DNA of 64,000 nucleotides from Bacteroidota bacterium (GTDB taxonomy: Bacteria; Bacteroidota; Bacteroidia; Chitinophagales; Chitinophagaceae). Below, piece by piece: positions 45,968-54,401 of this stretch. Position numbers and translations under genes: made by a program. The notes under the pieces are model-generated. The model worked only from the letters and a program-made list of their open reading frames with translations. It was not told where the DNA came from and did not search any database. The DNA is taken from NCBI GenBank assembly GCA_023416995.1, contig JAEZGI010000029.1:1-64000 (forward strand), given 5' to 3'. Each line of letters opens with the position of its first letter. The stretch's first letter is position 1.

Positions 45968-46382
45968 AGCAAAGGGTTTAAGCTGAGTGAGCGATCATGC
46001 TTAGTACAATCGGAACCCTGGCCCTTCATGTGGATTGGTGAGCTATTACTAACCGGACGCCATTCTAAAAGTAAATTATTTCAGAGAAAAATCCACGGTT
46101 CAGACTAAAATACTCAATAATGAGTAGACCGCCGGCAGGTTGGCGAATCAGGAATTCACTTTTGAACTTATCTGGTTTTGATAAAGTGCATATAAAAACA
46201 AGATGCCCTTCCTGCTTCAATGATTAAATTAAACTTTTTATGACAATGGTTTGATCGGCACAAGGATCGTAAAAGATCATGATATATGAGGATTGATTCT
46301 TCATAATGTGATGGTTAATTTAGCATCGGCATAAAAGTTCTTCTTACACCACATCCCCCAACGATTCGATAAATAATGGAGC
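45968..46382. other. intergenic region before the contractile injection operon
   Basis: 415 bases without a credible gene. It carries the palindrome TACTCA-ATAA-TGAGTA at 46111-46126. No TAnnTTTG box was found close to the ATG at 46383, so the operon promoter may need an activator or another sigma factor. An ATG at 46376 opens only a short out-of-frame reading frame and is ignored. Confidence 0.5.
46111..46126. promoter_or_regulatory. 16-base palindrome, possible operator
   Basis: TACTCA (46111-46116) and TGAGTA (46121-46126) flank ATAA symmetrically. It lies 144 bases upstream of the LuxR gene start and 257 bases before the first injection-system gene. The half-site resembles NarL/LuxR-type heptamers only loosely. 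Confidence 0.35.
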
Positions 46383-46844
46383 ATGGAGAGAAATCGTCTT
46401 GTTGCGTTGATGCACATAATTGCCAGGATCAGGAAGGGAGAAGTTGATGAATCTCATTTGTTGAAAGAATTAGATGAAGTATATATAAAAAGCGAAGAAA
46501 AGGCCGAATCGCACGACTATGATGTTGAAACAATACGACGGCTCCGAATTCAAAATAAAAAGATACAGGCCCTGGTACTGACGCTTAAAGAGCAAGTGAA
46601 AGAAATGCGTGAAAACAGAAACCAACTCCTGCACCGCATTAATGATTTGCGGAGATTAAATAAATCATTGGCGGCATCATTAGGAAGTTGCCACCTATGT
46701 TGGGGAGAAGATGAAACTTGTTTGACCTGTGGCGGGGCCGGTGCGCCTGGATGGAAAACTGTTAACAGCCGGTTGTTCAACATTTTTATACTTCCGGTAC
46801 TTGAAAAGAAATACGGCATTAATTTTCGTCAGAAGAAGAGATAA
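46383..46844 (+). CDS. coiled-coil protein with C4 zinc-finger-like motif, first gene of the eCIS operon
   Basis: A 153-residue protein of no known family. Residues about 35-98 form a charged coiled coil (ETIRRLRIQNKKIQALVLTL, KEQVKEMRENRNQLLHRI). Four cysteines at 103, 106, 113 and 116 make a CxxC-x6-CxxC site followed by GGAG, like one half of a DnaJ-type zinc finger. A short C-terminal domain (GWKTVNSRLFNIFILPVLEKKY) follows. No signal peptide. It is 136 bases upstream of the DUF4255 gene on the same strand. It could be a chaperone-like, assembly or regulatory factor for the injection particle; this is inference from place and motif. Confidence 0.65.
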   Translation: MERNRLVALMHIIARIRKGEVDESHLLKELDEVYIKSEEKAESHDYDVETIRRLRIQNKKIQALVLTLKEQVKEMRENRNQLLHRINDLRRLNKSLAASLGSCHLCWGEDETCLTCGGAGAPGWKTVNSRLFNIFILPVLEKKYGINFRQKKR

Positions 46845-46980
46845 CAGAGCTACTCTTTGGTTCAGAAATTCTTTATTTCTTTTTCAATCATTCTTTTGAA
46901 GGATCTGCTCCGGATTTAGTGCAACAAATAAGAAGCTTTCTCCAATACCTGTGAGCTCATCACAATTTTATCTGTTTCAG

Positions 46981-47583
46981 ATGATCAGAGAAGTACTTAC
47001 ATTACTGTGCGAAGAGCTAAAGACGTATGTTGTTACCAGAGATCCATCGGTAACTGTTACGATTGATAATATTGGCTTGTTTGAGACATCGAAAGGTGAT
47101 ACTTTAACAAATAACATTGTTCTTACGCTGGTAAATATTGAAGAAGAGAGTTCTCTCAAAAATCAGCCAGCGTTAAGACGTCCGTTCAATGGTAATGCTA
47201 TCTATCAAAACCCACCTACGTACCTGAATCTTTATGTCCTGCTGGCCTGCAATTATTCCGGCGCTGATTATAGTCTGGCATTACAACGGCTTTCTTATAT
47301 CATCCAGTTTCTACAAAGTAAATCATCATTTTTCACCTCTGCTTCTACTGCAGGAGGAAGTCTGGATCTTGATGACGCACATGTATTGTCGTTAAGATTC
47401 ACATTAGAGCTATATACACTCACTTTTGAACAGATTAACCATCTCTGGGGTTCGCTTGGTGGAAGACAAATGCCTTTTGCTATGTACAAGCTTCGGCTTG
47501 TTGCGCTCACCGAAGATCTTGTATTACGCGAGGTGCCGCTCATTGAAGAGATAGACACACGTTTGAACCGAATTGATATATAA
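46981..47583 (+). CDS. DUF4255 (Pvc16 N-terminal type) tail-terminator/cap protein of eCIS
   Basis: A 200-residue protein. The ATG at 46981 (MIREVLTLLCEELKTYV) matches the usual DUF4255 start; the GTG at 46951 is possible. Diagnostic segments are IVLTLVNIEEESSLKNQPALRR, PPTYLNLYVLLACNYSGADYSLALQRLSYIIQFLQ and HLWGSLGGRQMPFAMYKLRL. The Pvc16/Afp16 group terminates the sheath-tube at the distal end of extracellular contractile particles. This gene marks the start of the structural module. Confidence 0.9.
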   Translation: MIREVLTLLCEELKTYVVTRDPSVTVTIDNIGLFETSKGDTLTNNIVLTLVNIEEESSLKNQPALRRPFNGNAIYQNPPTYLNLYVLLACNYSGADYSLALQRLSYIIQFLQSKSSFFTSASTAGGSLDLDDAHVLSLRFTLELYTLTFEQINHLWGSLGGRQMPFAMYKLRLVALTEDLVLREVPLIEEIDTRLNRIDI

Positions 47584-47594
47584 CACTCCCGGTT

Positions 47595-48911
47595 ATGTCT
47601 TTAATATATAAAACACTGTTTGAAGTAAAGCTGTTACATGAGTTTTATGTGACGAATGAAGATGGAACTTCTCTGTTTGAACTGGAAGATCAGGCCGATC
47701 GGTTAAATTTTTTGCGCGAACAGTATTTAAGCGCAAAGGAGTCCATCAGCTCAGATCTGACCTTTGGATTCCCAAAATCGCTCGACGCCTTATATGCAGG
47801 TTATTTCCTAAAAATCCTGCCAGCGTATTCCGGTTTCAAAGTGCTGATTCGTGTAAATCAAAAAATTCAGTCAGATGGGTCTGTCTGGTACTCGCCGTTT
47901 ACTTCATTGCCAAACGATTTATCGATCCATGTTCTTTGTTTGAGAAAGGGAAGAGTAATCGATATGCATACAGGTGCCAGGATAAACAACTGTTTGCCGT
48001 CAATCTATTGTTTTTCTAATCGTTCTCTCACGGTACAGCCTGTTTTCCCGTTTCTCTCAACGCCTGTTTCAGCTTTCCGGCCGGGATACGAGTATGAACA
48101 GGGCGAACTTGTCTCTTTTGGAAATAATGATATCCGTTCGTTCTACGAGGACGACTCCGGCGATCAATGGAGTATGGTTTCCGGCGGTTCCTTTATGAAT
48201 GAAAATGACCGGTTGCTGATTCCCGGTAGTTTCGACTATCAATTTCCGGTTAGCCGATCCATCACAGAGGCTCAATTCATGCTGTATAATAACAATGGCA
48301 ATGTCCTGGCTTCTCAGACATTCAGTAATGCCGGGGTTTTCAGAAAGGTATCACTCGACTTCTCAGATAAAATCCCCGGTTTACCACCTGCCGGTCCGCG
48401 AGCGCTGGCCAATTCCATCCTCAACCTGCGGGTTACAGGTAATGATGGGTATATCAATAGTCATCCTTTGATTATTAGCAGCCTTTATTCTACAGCGAAT
48501 ACCTGGGCAGTTGCAGACATCAACATCACCGGTTCTGATAACGATTTCGATTTACTGGACAATGAAGGTTTTTTGTGGAAGAGAAAAAACTCAAACGGAG
48601 TATGGACTGATGCCCCAGTTTTTGAGATTGCGGTAAAAAGTCGCTTTGCATTTTGGCGGTATATAAATGACAAAGGACATGAATTGAAAATGACACCGGA
48701 ACTCGACAGGTACCTCGTAAAAGACATGGGTACCTTGCTCAGCAGGAAGCCACGAAGTATCTCCAGGTCATATTTTCTGTTTCCAGATGAAACGGCAACG
48801 CAAACGAAGTTTTTACCGAATGGTGTTGGGCAGGGTTTTAAGGTAGATTCGAAAAGAAGAGTTTGCTATAACGTTAAGGTTCCTGAAAGTGAATTATTTC
48901 CAGTTGTATAA
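47595..48911 (+). CDS. conserved eCIS-associated protein of unknown function
   Basis: A 438-residue protein starting 11 bases after DUF4255. It is mostly beta-rich: residues 1-120 contain MSLIYKTLFEVKLLHEFYVTN, and two or three sandwich-like domains follow to the end. There is no signal peptide or TM helix. It does not match a phage tail part I know. Its position between cap and sheath genes suggests a cap-adaptor, tail-fibre or anchoring component. The beta-rich structure and tight spacing make a particle component more likely than a regulator. Confidence 0.6.
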   Translation: MSLIYKTLFEVKLLHEFYVTNEDGTSLFELEDQADRLNFLREQYLSAKESISSDLTFGFPKSLDALYAGYFLKILPAYSGFKVLIRVNQKIQSDGSVWYSPFTSLPNDLSIHVLCLRKGRVIDMHTGARINNCLPSIYCFSNRSLTVQPVFPFLSTPVSAFRPGYEYEQGELVSFGNNDIRSFYEDDSGDQWSMVSGGSFMNENDRLLIPGSFDYQFPVSRSITEAQFMLYNNNGNVLASQTFSNAGVFRKVSLDFSDKIPGLPPAGPRALANSILNLRVTGNDGYINSHPLIISSLYSTANTWAVADINITGSDNDFDLLDNEGFLWKRKNSNGVWTDAPVFEIAVKSRFAFWRYINDKGHELKMTPELDRYLVKDMGTLLSRKPRSISRSYFLFPDETATQTKFLPNGVGQGFKVDSKRRVCYNVKVPESELFPVV

Positions 48912-48952
48912 AACAGTAAAAGGATGATTTAAATAACGAAAAAATTAGTCTT

Positions 48953-50380
48953 ATGCCAGAATATAAAACGCCGGGAGTCTATATAGAAGAAATCCCCAAA
49001 CTGCCTCCATCGATTGCTTCCGTTGAAACGGCCATTCCAGCATTTATCGGTTACACGGAAAAAGCAAAATGGAAAGAAGACGGTGACCTGATAATGGTTC
49101 CTAAACGTATCCGTTCCATGCTGGAATACGAACAATATTTTGGCAGTCCTGATCCCGAGGTAGAGAGCCTGTCGGTGACTTTTACGCTTTCGGGCAGCAC
49201 TGTAACGGATGTGAATGGTAAAGTGGATGAAACAAAAAGATCAAAGTTCCTGATGTCTTATTCCCTCCAAATGTTTTTTACAAATGGGGGCGGACCCTGC
49301 TGGATAGTGTCCGTAGGTGAATACCAGGCCGATGGCGGGGAAATTGTCGCTCAAAAATTAAAAGACGGACTTGCTGAGGTTTCAAAGATCAATGAAGTGA
49401 CCCTGCTTCTTTTCCCTGATTCATTCAATCTGTCGACGCAAACCGACTATTATGATGTACATGCAGCAGCCATTCAACAATGCCAGGAGCTGCAGGACCG
49501 GTTCACCATAATGGATGTATATCATATTGAAGATAATGCCAACAACTGGCTGGAAGATGTAAATGCATTTCGTTCCGGCATTGGCAGCGGTGATTCACTC
49601 AAATATGCTGCCGTCTATTTTCCAAGGATATTTGCGGGTATCGATTACAATTATAAAGTAGCTGGCTCAACCGAAGATAATGATGCGTCCGTTACTGTTG
49701 TTGGAATACCTGGTGTAGAAACGCTCGCTGATCTGAAGAAAGGAAAGAATGCACAATACTTCCAGGGGAAAACGGCTCTGTCTAATATTCAACTGCTGCT
49801 TCCGGCATCATCGGCAATGGCCGGCATTTATGCGCAGGTAGATAATACACGTGGGGTTTGGAAAGCTCCTGCCAATGTCAACATACAAAACGCTATCGGG
49901 CCTGAAATTCTTGTGACGAACCGTGATCAGGATGATCTGAATGTTGATGCCCAGGATGGTAAATCTATTAACGTTATCCGAAAGTTCGAGGGCCGTGGAC
50001 CTGCCATTGTATGGGGTGCCAGAACACTTGCAGGCAATAGTAATGAATGGAGATATATTTCCGTGCGTCGATTCTTTAACATGGTAGAAGAATCTGTAAA
50101 GAATGCCACACAACAATTTGTGTTTGAACCCAACGATGAAAATACATGGGTGCGGGTGAAATCGATGATCCAAAATTATCTCACTCAGCAATGGCGCGGT
50201 GGTGCCCTGATGGGCGCGTCGGTGAAGGAGGCTTTTTTTGTTCATGTAGGACTCGGTGAAACCATGACGGAGCTTGACATCTGGGAGGGCCGACTTATCA
50301 TCGAAATTGGTATGGCTGTGGTTCGCCCCGCCGAATTCATCATCCTCCGCTTTATGCACAAAATGCTGCAGGAGTCTTAA
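48953..50380 (+). CDS. contractile tail sheath protein of eCIS
   Basis: A 475-residue protein with the sheath signature MPEYKTPGVYIEEIPKLPPSI, including the conserved PGVYIEE and AIPAFIGYT segments. The C-terminal half (IWGARTLAGNSNEWRYISVRR-like, then FFNMVEESVKNATQQFVFEPND) and GALMGASVKEAFFVHVG are typical of phage tail sheath and Afp2/Pvc2-type proteins. It polymerises around the tube and contracts to drive it into a target membrane. Only one sheath gene is present in the window, whereas Afp and PVC have several. Confidence 0.97.
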   Translation: MPEYKTPGVYIEEIPKLPPSIASVETAIPAFIGYTEKAKWKEDGDLIMVPKRIRSMLEYEQYFGSPDPEVESLSVTFTLSGSTVTDVNGKVDETKRSKFLMSYSLQMFFTNGGGPCWIVSVGEYQADGGEIVAQKLKDGLAEVSKINEVTLLLFPDSFNLSTQTDYYDVHAAAIQQCQELQDRFTIMDVYHIEDNANNWLEDVNAFRSGIGSGDSLKYAAVYFPRIFAGIDYNYKVAGSTEDNDASVTVVGIPGVETLADLKKGKNAQYFQGKTALSNIQLLLPASSAMAGIYAQVDNTRGVWKAPANVNIQNAIGPEILVTNRDQDDLNVDAQDGKSINVIRKFEGRGPAIVWGARTLAGNSNEWRYISVRRFFNMVEESVKNATQQFVFEPNDENTWVRVKSMIQNYLTQQWRGGALMGASVKEAFFVHVGLGETMTELDIWEGRLIIEIGMAVVRPAEFIILRFMHKMLQES

Positions 50381-50410
50381 ATCAATTTTTCATTAATAAA
50401 CTTTTGAAAG

Positions 50411-51430
50411 ATGTCACATCATCATAATAACAGACCTCCCGGCGACTGCGGCTGTAACGACAACGGAGAAAAGGATACACCAACGCAGAAAGCGATCATC
50501 CGCGAACGTTTAACCGTTTGTACTGCCTTGTTTGATGCCAATGGAGAATTAGTAAAACAACAGGAAAAATTTAAGAAGGAAAAAGAGCTGTATCATGAGA
50601 AGAAGTGTCTTTTCGTAAGCACAGAAGAAAATTTTCGCCGCTACCGGAATCTTGATATTACTGTTGGAACCGAGCTTGTGCAAACCAATGAATCAGTAAA
50701 AGCAAATGTTACCAACTTCAACAAATGGAACAAAGATCTCAATACGGCCCTGAAAAATATTGCGAAAGGAATTAAAGATGCGAAAACCAAATTCAATGAA
50801 GTACAGAAAGCCGCCAATGATCTTGAAAACTGTCTGAATGATAGCTGTAACAAGGCACAGCGAAAGGCACTTACAGGCAAGGCACCGGATTGCCCCGGTG
50901 AAACAAAACTTCCTCCCGCATGTAAGGACGCAGGCAGGATAATCGATGAGCTGATCTGTGTTCCAAAAGGTCTTTGGACCGATATTGATTCCATATTCAA
51001 GTCTGCTCATGATGTTGTAGGCATACAGGTGTTTTCTAATGTTGAAACGCTTGAGCCACTTCAGAAAGTACTGGATGATCAGACAAAACTGTTGAAGACA
51101 CATCTGACCGATGTAGTCATTCTGCGGGAGACCGATCTGAAAAACCAAAAAGGCGATCTAGTTAAGTCAGTACAGGATATCACGAAGGCAGCTATGGACC
51201 GCAACAATGCAAGGAGCATGTATGAGGGTTACCTCGATGCGGTTGACGAGTTATGTTGTCCTGAATGCGGCTGTGTTACAGAACCGAAAGATGATGGAAA
51301 CAATGATTGTGAAAAGCTGTGTGAGCCACGCCTGAAAAATTGTGAAACAAAAATTTGCAATATCTGCAAGGATGTTAAGGAAACCTTTTGCTGTGAACCT
51401 TGTGATGGCAAACAAGCCAGCTCCAGATAA
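50411..51430 (+). CDS. cysteine-rich coiled-coil protein of eCIS, unknown function (A)
   Basis: A 339-residue hydrophilic protein with 21 cysteines. After a short N-terminal segment with HHHNN and CGC, a long helical coiled coil spans about 30-150 (FKKEKELYHEKKC, NKWNKDLNTALKNIAKGIKDAK). A second helical block runs from about 215 to 275. The C-terminal 65 residues hold about a dozen cysteines in pairs and CxxC spacing (ELCCPECGC, ICNICKD, CCEPC). Not a known phage tail family. The gene lies 30 bases after the sheath and 32 before a similar protein. It probably binds metal or forms disulfides outside the cell. No signal peptide. Confidence 0.7.
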   Translation: MSHHHNNRPPGDCGCNDNGEKDTPTQKAIIRERLTVCTALFDANGELVKQQEKFKKEKELYHEKKCLFVSTEENFRRYRNLDITVGTELVQTNESVKANVTNFNKWNKDLNTALKNIAKGIKDAKTKFNEVQKAANDLENCLNDSCNKAQRKALTGKAPDCPGETKLPPACKDAGRIIDELICVPKGLWTDIDSIFKSAHDVVGIQVFSNVETLEPLQKVLDDQTKLLKTHLTDVVILRETDLKNQKGDLVKSVQDITKAAMDRNNARSMYEGYLDAVDELCCPECGCVTEPKDDGNNDCEKLCEPRLKNCETKICNICKDVKETFCCEPCDGKQASSR

Positions 51431-51462
51431 CAACCAGTTTTTTTATCTATCAATCAATTAAC

Positions 51463-52506
51463 ATGTTAACTAAACATAAGTACTCGCCCCCGCAGACTGA
51501 CATTACCAACCCGGATAACGCAATCTTTAAATGTTGCAGGAAAGAAGTTCCCGAAGACCCAACCTGCACGGACTGTTGCTACGATACCTGGAAAGATGAA
51601 CTGAAACAGGTGAATGTAAAATACAGCCAGGCAGAAGAAAAGGCGGCACAGACAAAAAAGAGATTTGATTTTGAAGCGGAACGCAGCGGCCGTTATAAAA
51701 GATGGCTGGACGAACTGGAAAAGGCAGAAGAAATCACCGGGAAGATCTGCTATCAACTTGAAATAATTGCCGGCCAGACAGAAAAAATCTGGTACAATTC
51801 AATAAAAGCAGTCGATGCAATTGAGTTATTGTTTTGTATGATAAGAGATTTTTATTCTCAGGTGGATTATCTGAAGAAACGTTATGACGAATTGCAGAAT
51901 TGCATTACAGTGAATACAGATCCTTCTCTCGAAAAAGATAAAGGGATATTGAAATGTCTCACTGATTATTATAAAAGACTTGACGATGTTATCAAAACCC
52001 GCGATGAGATAATCAAGGCTTTGATCGAGGCAATCAAACTATCAAACCTGATTCGAAACAACATGTCAACCCAGGATTGCCCTGAAGGTTACCGGCCTTG
52101 TGATGAAAATAGAAAGCCATGTAACTGTGGTTCTAATGGTGGTGCAGTGTATTACGGGTTTAAAACAATCATCTGTGAATGGTTTTGTGCTTTTGGTTGC
52201 GACGAGGATTGTATTCCATGGGAGCAGGCAGCGAATCAAAGACCGCCTGAAAAACACGAGCAGCAGAACCCCAATGAAATCCGCATCTGTTCAAATCATT
52301 GCGAGCTGGTGCCGGTATTCGATCTGCCCATTTGCAATAATCCCTACAAATGGGAATTGAAAAGATGTTATGAGAAGGCTGCCGAAGCTGTGAAAAAATG
52401 TGAAGAAGAGCTGAAGGATGCCAACAAAGACAAAGAAGCGCTTGCTGCCTGCAAGCTGGGTTTGGAAAAGGCAATAGCGGAGGTAAATCCAAAGGCCCGC
52501 TGTTAA
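51463..52506 (+). CDS. cysteine-rich coiled-coil protein of eCIS, unknown function (B)
   Basis: A 347-residue protein with 24 cysteines, the same general plan as its neighbour but no clear residue-level alignment. Cysteine pairs occur at the N-terminus (KCCRK, CTDCC). A helical region spans about 45-205 (NVKYSQAEEKAAQTKKRFDF, DDVIKTRDEIIKALIEA). A cysteine-rich module is near 210-300 (RPCDENRKPCNCG, CEWFCAFGCDEDC, CSNHC) and a final coiled coil ends in ARC. It lies 24 bases before the first tube gene. Either a particle component placed between sheath and tube or an effector is possible; no toxin domain is visible. Confidence 0.7.
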   Translation: MLTKHKYSPPQTDITNPDNAIFKCCRKEVPEDPTCTDCCYDTWKDELKQVNVKYSQAEEKAAQTKKRFDFEAERSGRYKRWLDELEKAEEITGKICYQLEIIAGQTEKIWYNSIKAVDAIELLFCMIRDFYSQVDYLKKRYDELQNCITVNTDPSLEKDKGILKCLTDYYKRLDDVIKTRDEIIKALIEAIKLSNLIRNNMSTQDCPEGYRPCDENRKPCNCGSNGGAVYYGFKTIICEWFCAFGCDEDCIPWEQAANQRPPEKHEQQNPNEIRICSNHCELVPVFDLPICNNPYKWELKRCYEKAAEAVKKCEEELKDANKDKEALAACKLGLEKAIAEVNPKARC

Positions 52507-52530
52507 TAAAAATTATTCAAATCAAAATCA

Positions 52531-53001
52531 ATGTATATGGCAGACGATCCAAAAAAAAATTATCCCCTTCCAAAGTTTCACTTCCAACTTGATTGGGGCG
52601 GAGCCAGGATTGGATTTACGGAAGTGAGCGGTCTTGATTTTGAGACCACACCCATCGAATACCGGGAAGGCAGCAGCCCGTTATATCATAAGACTAAACA
52701 ACCTGGAATGACAAAGTACACCGACATCACGTTGAAACGCGGGACATTTCTTGGTGACTTTGAATTTTTCGAATTATGGCGGAAGACATTCATGTTTCAG
52801 GAAGGGAAAGAGAAATTCAGACGTGATGTTACTATTAAGCTGCTTGATGAAGAACACAAGCCAATCATTTCATGGGCGCTTGTTAAAGCCTGGCCTACAA
52901 AGATTCAATCAACAGATCTTAAAGCCGACGGAAACGAAGTGGCCATTGAAACGATGGTGCTGGTTCATGAGGGTCTTTCCATTGTTGAAGCAAACGCATA
53001 A
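52531..53001 (+). CDS. inner tube protein of eCIS (gp19-like, first copy)
   Basis: A 156-residue protein of the T4-like tail tube family. The start at 52531 or the ATG at 52537 (MADDPKK) is possible. Typical content is FHFQLDWGGARIGFTEVSGLD, the EYREGSSPLYHKTKQPG loop, LKRGTF and ISWALVKAWPTKIQSTDLKA. It stacks as hexamers to form the injected tube. It has no cysteines, in contrast to the two proteins encoded upstream. Confidence 0.94.
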   Translation: MYMADDPKKNYPLPKFHFQLDWGGARIGFTEVSGLDFETTPIEYREGSSPLYHKTKQPGMTKYTDITLKRGTFLGDFEFFELWRKTFMFQEGKEKFRRDVTIKLLDEEHKPIISWALVKAWPTKIQSTDLKADGNEVAIETMVLVHEGLSIVEANA

Positions 53002-53013
53002 CATTTCCGGAAC

Positions 53014-53517
53014 ATGGCGGACAACCCGTATCAAACAGTCAATTTCCATTTTATGGTGGTGTTCAACAGTAATGTGAACACACCACCGATACCCGAGTTT
53101 AGCACTTTCCAGGATGCAGATGTGCGGTTTCAGTCAGTTACAGGACTCGATTCAACAATCGATACAGAAACTATTAAAGAAGGTGGTGAGAACCGTTATG
53201 AACATGTGATACCTACCCGGAGAAAATATGGTCCGCTGGTCCTGAAACGAGGTCTGCTTAGTCCAACTGAAAAAGGCATTACTGCCTGGTTGAAAAAAGC
53301 TTTTGATGAAGAAGTGATTCAACCCGTTGAAACAGTTGACATCATTCTGCTGAACGAAGAGCACAAGCCCTTAATGTCATGGACGATCAATAATGTATGG
53401 CCGAAGTCCTGGAAGATTGGCGAACTGAATGCTGAAAGAGGTGAAGTACTGATTGAAACCCTTGAATTGAATTATAATCGTTTAGTGCTGAACGCAGGAC
53501 AGACAGCCGCCTCGTAA
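53014..53517 (+). CDS. second tube-like protein of eCIS (tube initiator type)
   Basis: A 167-residue gp19-family protein, divergent from the first tube protein. Typical motifs are VRFQSVTGLDSTIDTETIKEGG, LVLKRGLL and MSWTINNVWPKSWKIGELNA. In Afp/PVC particles the second tube-like protein (Afp5/Pvc5) starts the tube on the baseplate. It is separated from the first by 12 bases. No cysteines. Confidence 0.9.
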   Translation: MADNPYQTVNFHFMVVFNSNVNTPPIPEFSTFQDADVRFQSVTGLDSTIDTETIKEGGENRYEHVIPTRRKYGPLVLKRGLLSPTEKGITAWLKKAFDEEVIQPVETVDIILLNEEHKPLMSWTINNVWPKSWKIGELNAERGEVLIETLELNYNRLVLNAGQTAAS

Positions 53518-53527
53518 ATTTTGTTAT

Positions 53528-53701
53528 ATGCCAATTGAAGTACGAGAACTTGTAATCAAAGCCGCCGTCGGGCAGGAGGGGCAGGGTTGGGCTGGCGAAA
53601 GCTCAGGTTCAAATGCCGAACAAACCAGTTCCAATGAAGAGATGATCAACACGTGTGTTGAAAGAGTATTACAAATTTTAAAAGAACGAAATGAGCGATA
53701 G
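53528..53701 (+). CDS. DUF5908 small protein of eCIS (57 residues)
   Basis: A short gene with ATG at 53528 and TAG at 53699-53701. The pattern MPIEVRELVIKAAV at the start and CVERVLQILKERNER at the end matches the small DUF5908 proteins found in contractile injection loci. Its middle is a glycine/serine-rich linker. Its last 11 bases overlap the LysM gene, so their translation is probably linked. Function is unknown. Confidence 0.85.
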   Translation: MPIEVRELVIKAAVGQEGQGWAGESSGSNAEQTSSNEEMINTCVERVLQILKERNER

Positions 53702-54401
53702 AAAAAAACTGGAGAAACTGCTGATCCGTTCATTTGCGAATCGTGATTTTACTGGTGAAGATAAAGCGAGACAATTCAGTACGCCCATCAATCCGGAATC
53801 GTTTACAAAGAACTTCAAAGTTTCTGTTGACACCCAAAGGGGGCACGGAAGTCCAGGTGCAGAAGTTAAATACAAATCTACTGCGCCAGAAGAACTGAAA
53901 CTTGATTTCGTATTGGATGGCACGAAAACGATGGAGGGTTATGGCGGTGATACAAGAGATTATATCAGTAAGCCGGTAGAACTTCAACTTAAAGATTTTT
54001 TAAACTGTGCTTATAACATGGACGGTAAGATTCACCGCCCGCGGTTTTTGATTGTGTTCTGGGGATCTGAAATAAATTTTCGTTGTGTACTTTCAAATGT
54101 TGAAATTAACTACACTTTGTTTGAGCCTGATGGCCGCCCGCTCCGTGTCAAAATATCTGCAACCTTCCTCAACCACAAATCGCGCGAAGAACTTATTGAA
54201 GAAAAGAAACTAAGTTCCCCCGATCTTACCCATTACCGTCAGGTGAAACAAGGCGATCGCCTCGATTTGATGACGTATAATATTTATGATGATCCCAGGT
54301 ATTTCATGCAGATCGCCAGCATTAATAATCTTACGAGTCTGCGGAACGTTCGCCCCGGCCAGGAACTTTATTTTCCACCCTTTGACAAAAACGAAGCCTG
54401 A
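53691..54401 (+). CDS. LysM-containing baseplate/tube-hub protein (Afp7/Pvc7-like)
   Basis: A 236-residue protein. The first 185 residues form the CIS hub domain (ARQFSTPINPESFTKNFKVS, ELKLDFVLDGT, FLIVFWGS, FRCVLSNVEINYTLFEPDGRPLRVKI). A LysM-type motif is at about 190-232 (HYRQVKQGDRLDLMTYNIYDDP, PGQELYFPP). Such proteins link tube and spike, as gp53 does in T4-like tails. It overlaps DUF5908 by 11 bases and the VgrG-like gene by one base, so the three genes are translationally coupled. Confidence 0.93.
   Translation: MSDRKKLEKLLIRSFANRDFTGEDKARQFSTPINPESFTKNFKVSVDTQRGHGSPGAEVKYKSTAPEELKLDFVLDGTKTMEGYGGDTRDYISKPVELQLKDFLNCAYNMDGKIHRPRFLIVFWGSEINFRCVLSNVEINYTLFEPDGRPLRVKISATFLNHKSREELIEEKKLSSPDLTHYRQVKQGDRLDLMTYNIYDDPRYFMQIASINNLTSLRNVRPGQELYFPPFDKNEA

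Noticed and set aside
46376..46450. ATG at 46376 just upstream of the zinc-finger gene
   Set aside because: It opens a short out-of-frame reading frame that soon stops; the ATG at 46383 gives the longer, coiled-coil-bearing protein.
50411..50430. TGTCACA near 50413 as a second ECF41 -35 element
   Set aside because: It lies inside the start of a coding region and no CGTC follows at the proper distance.
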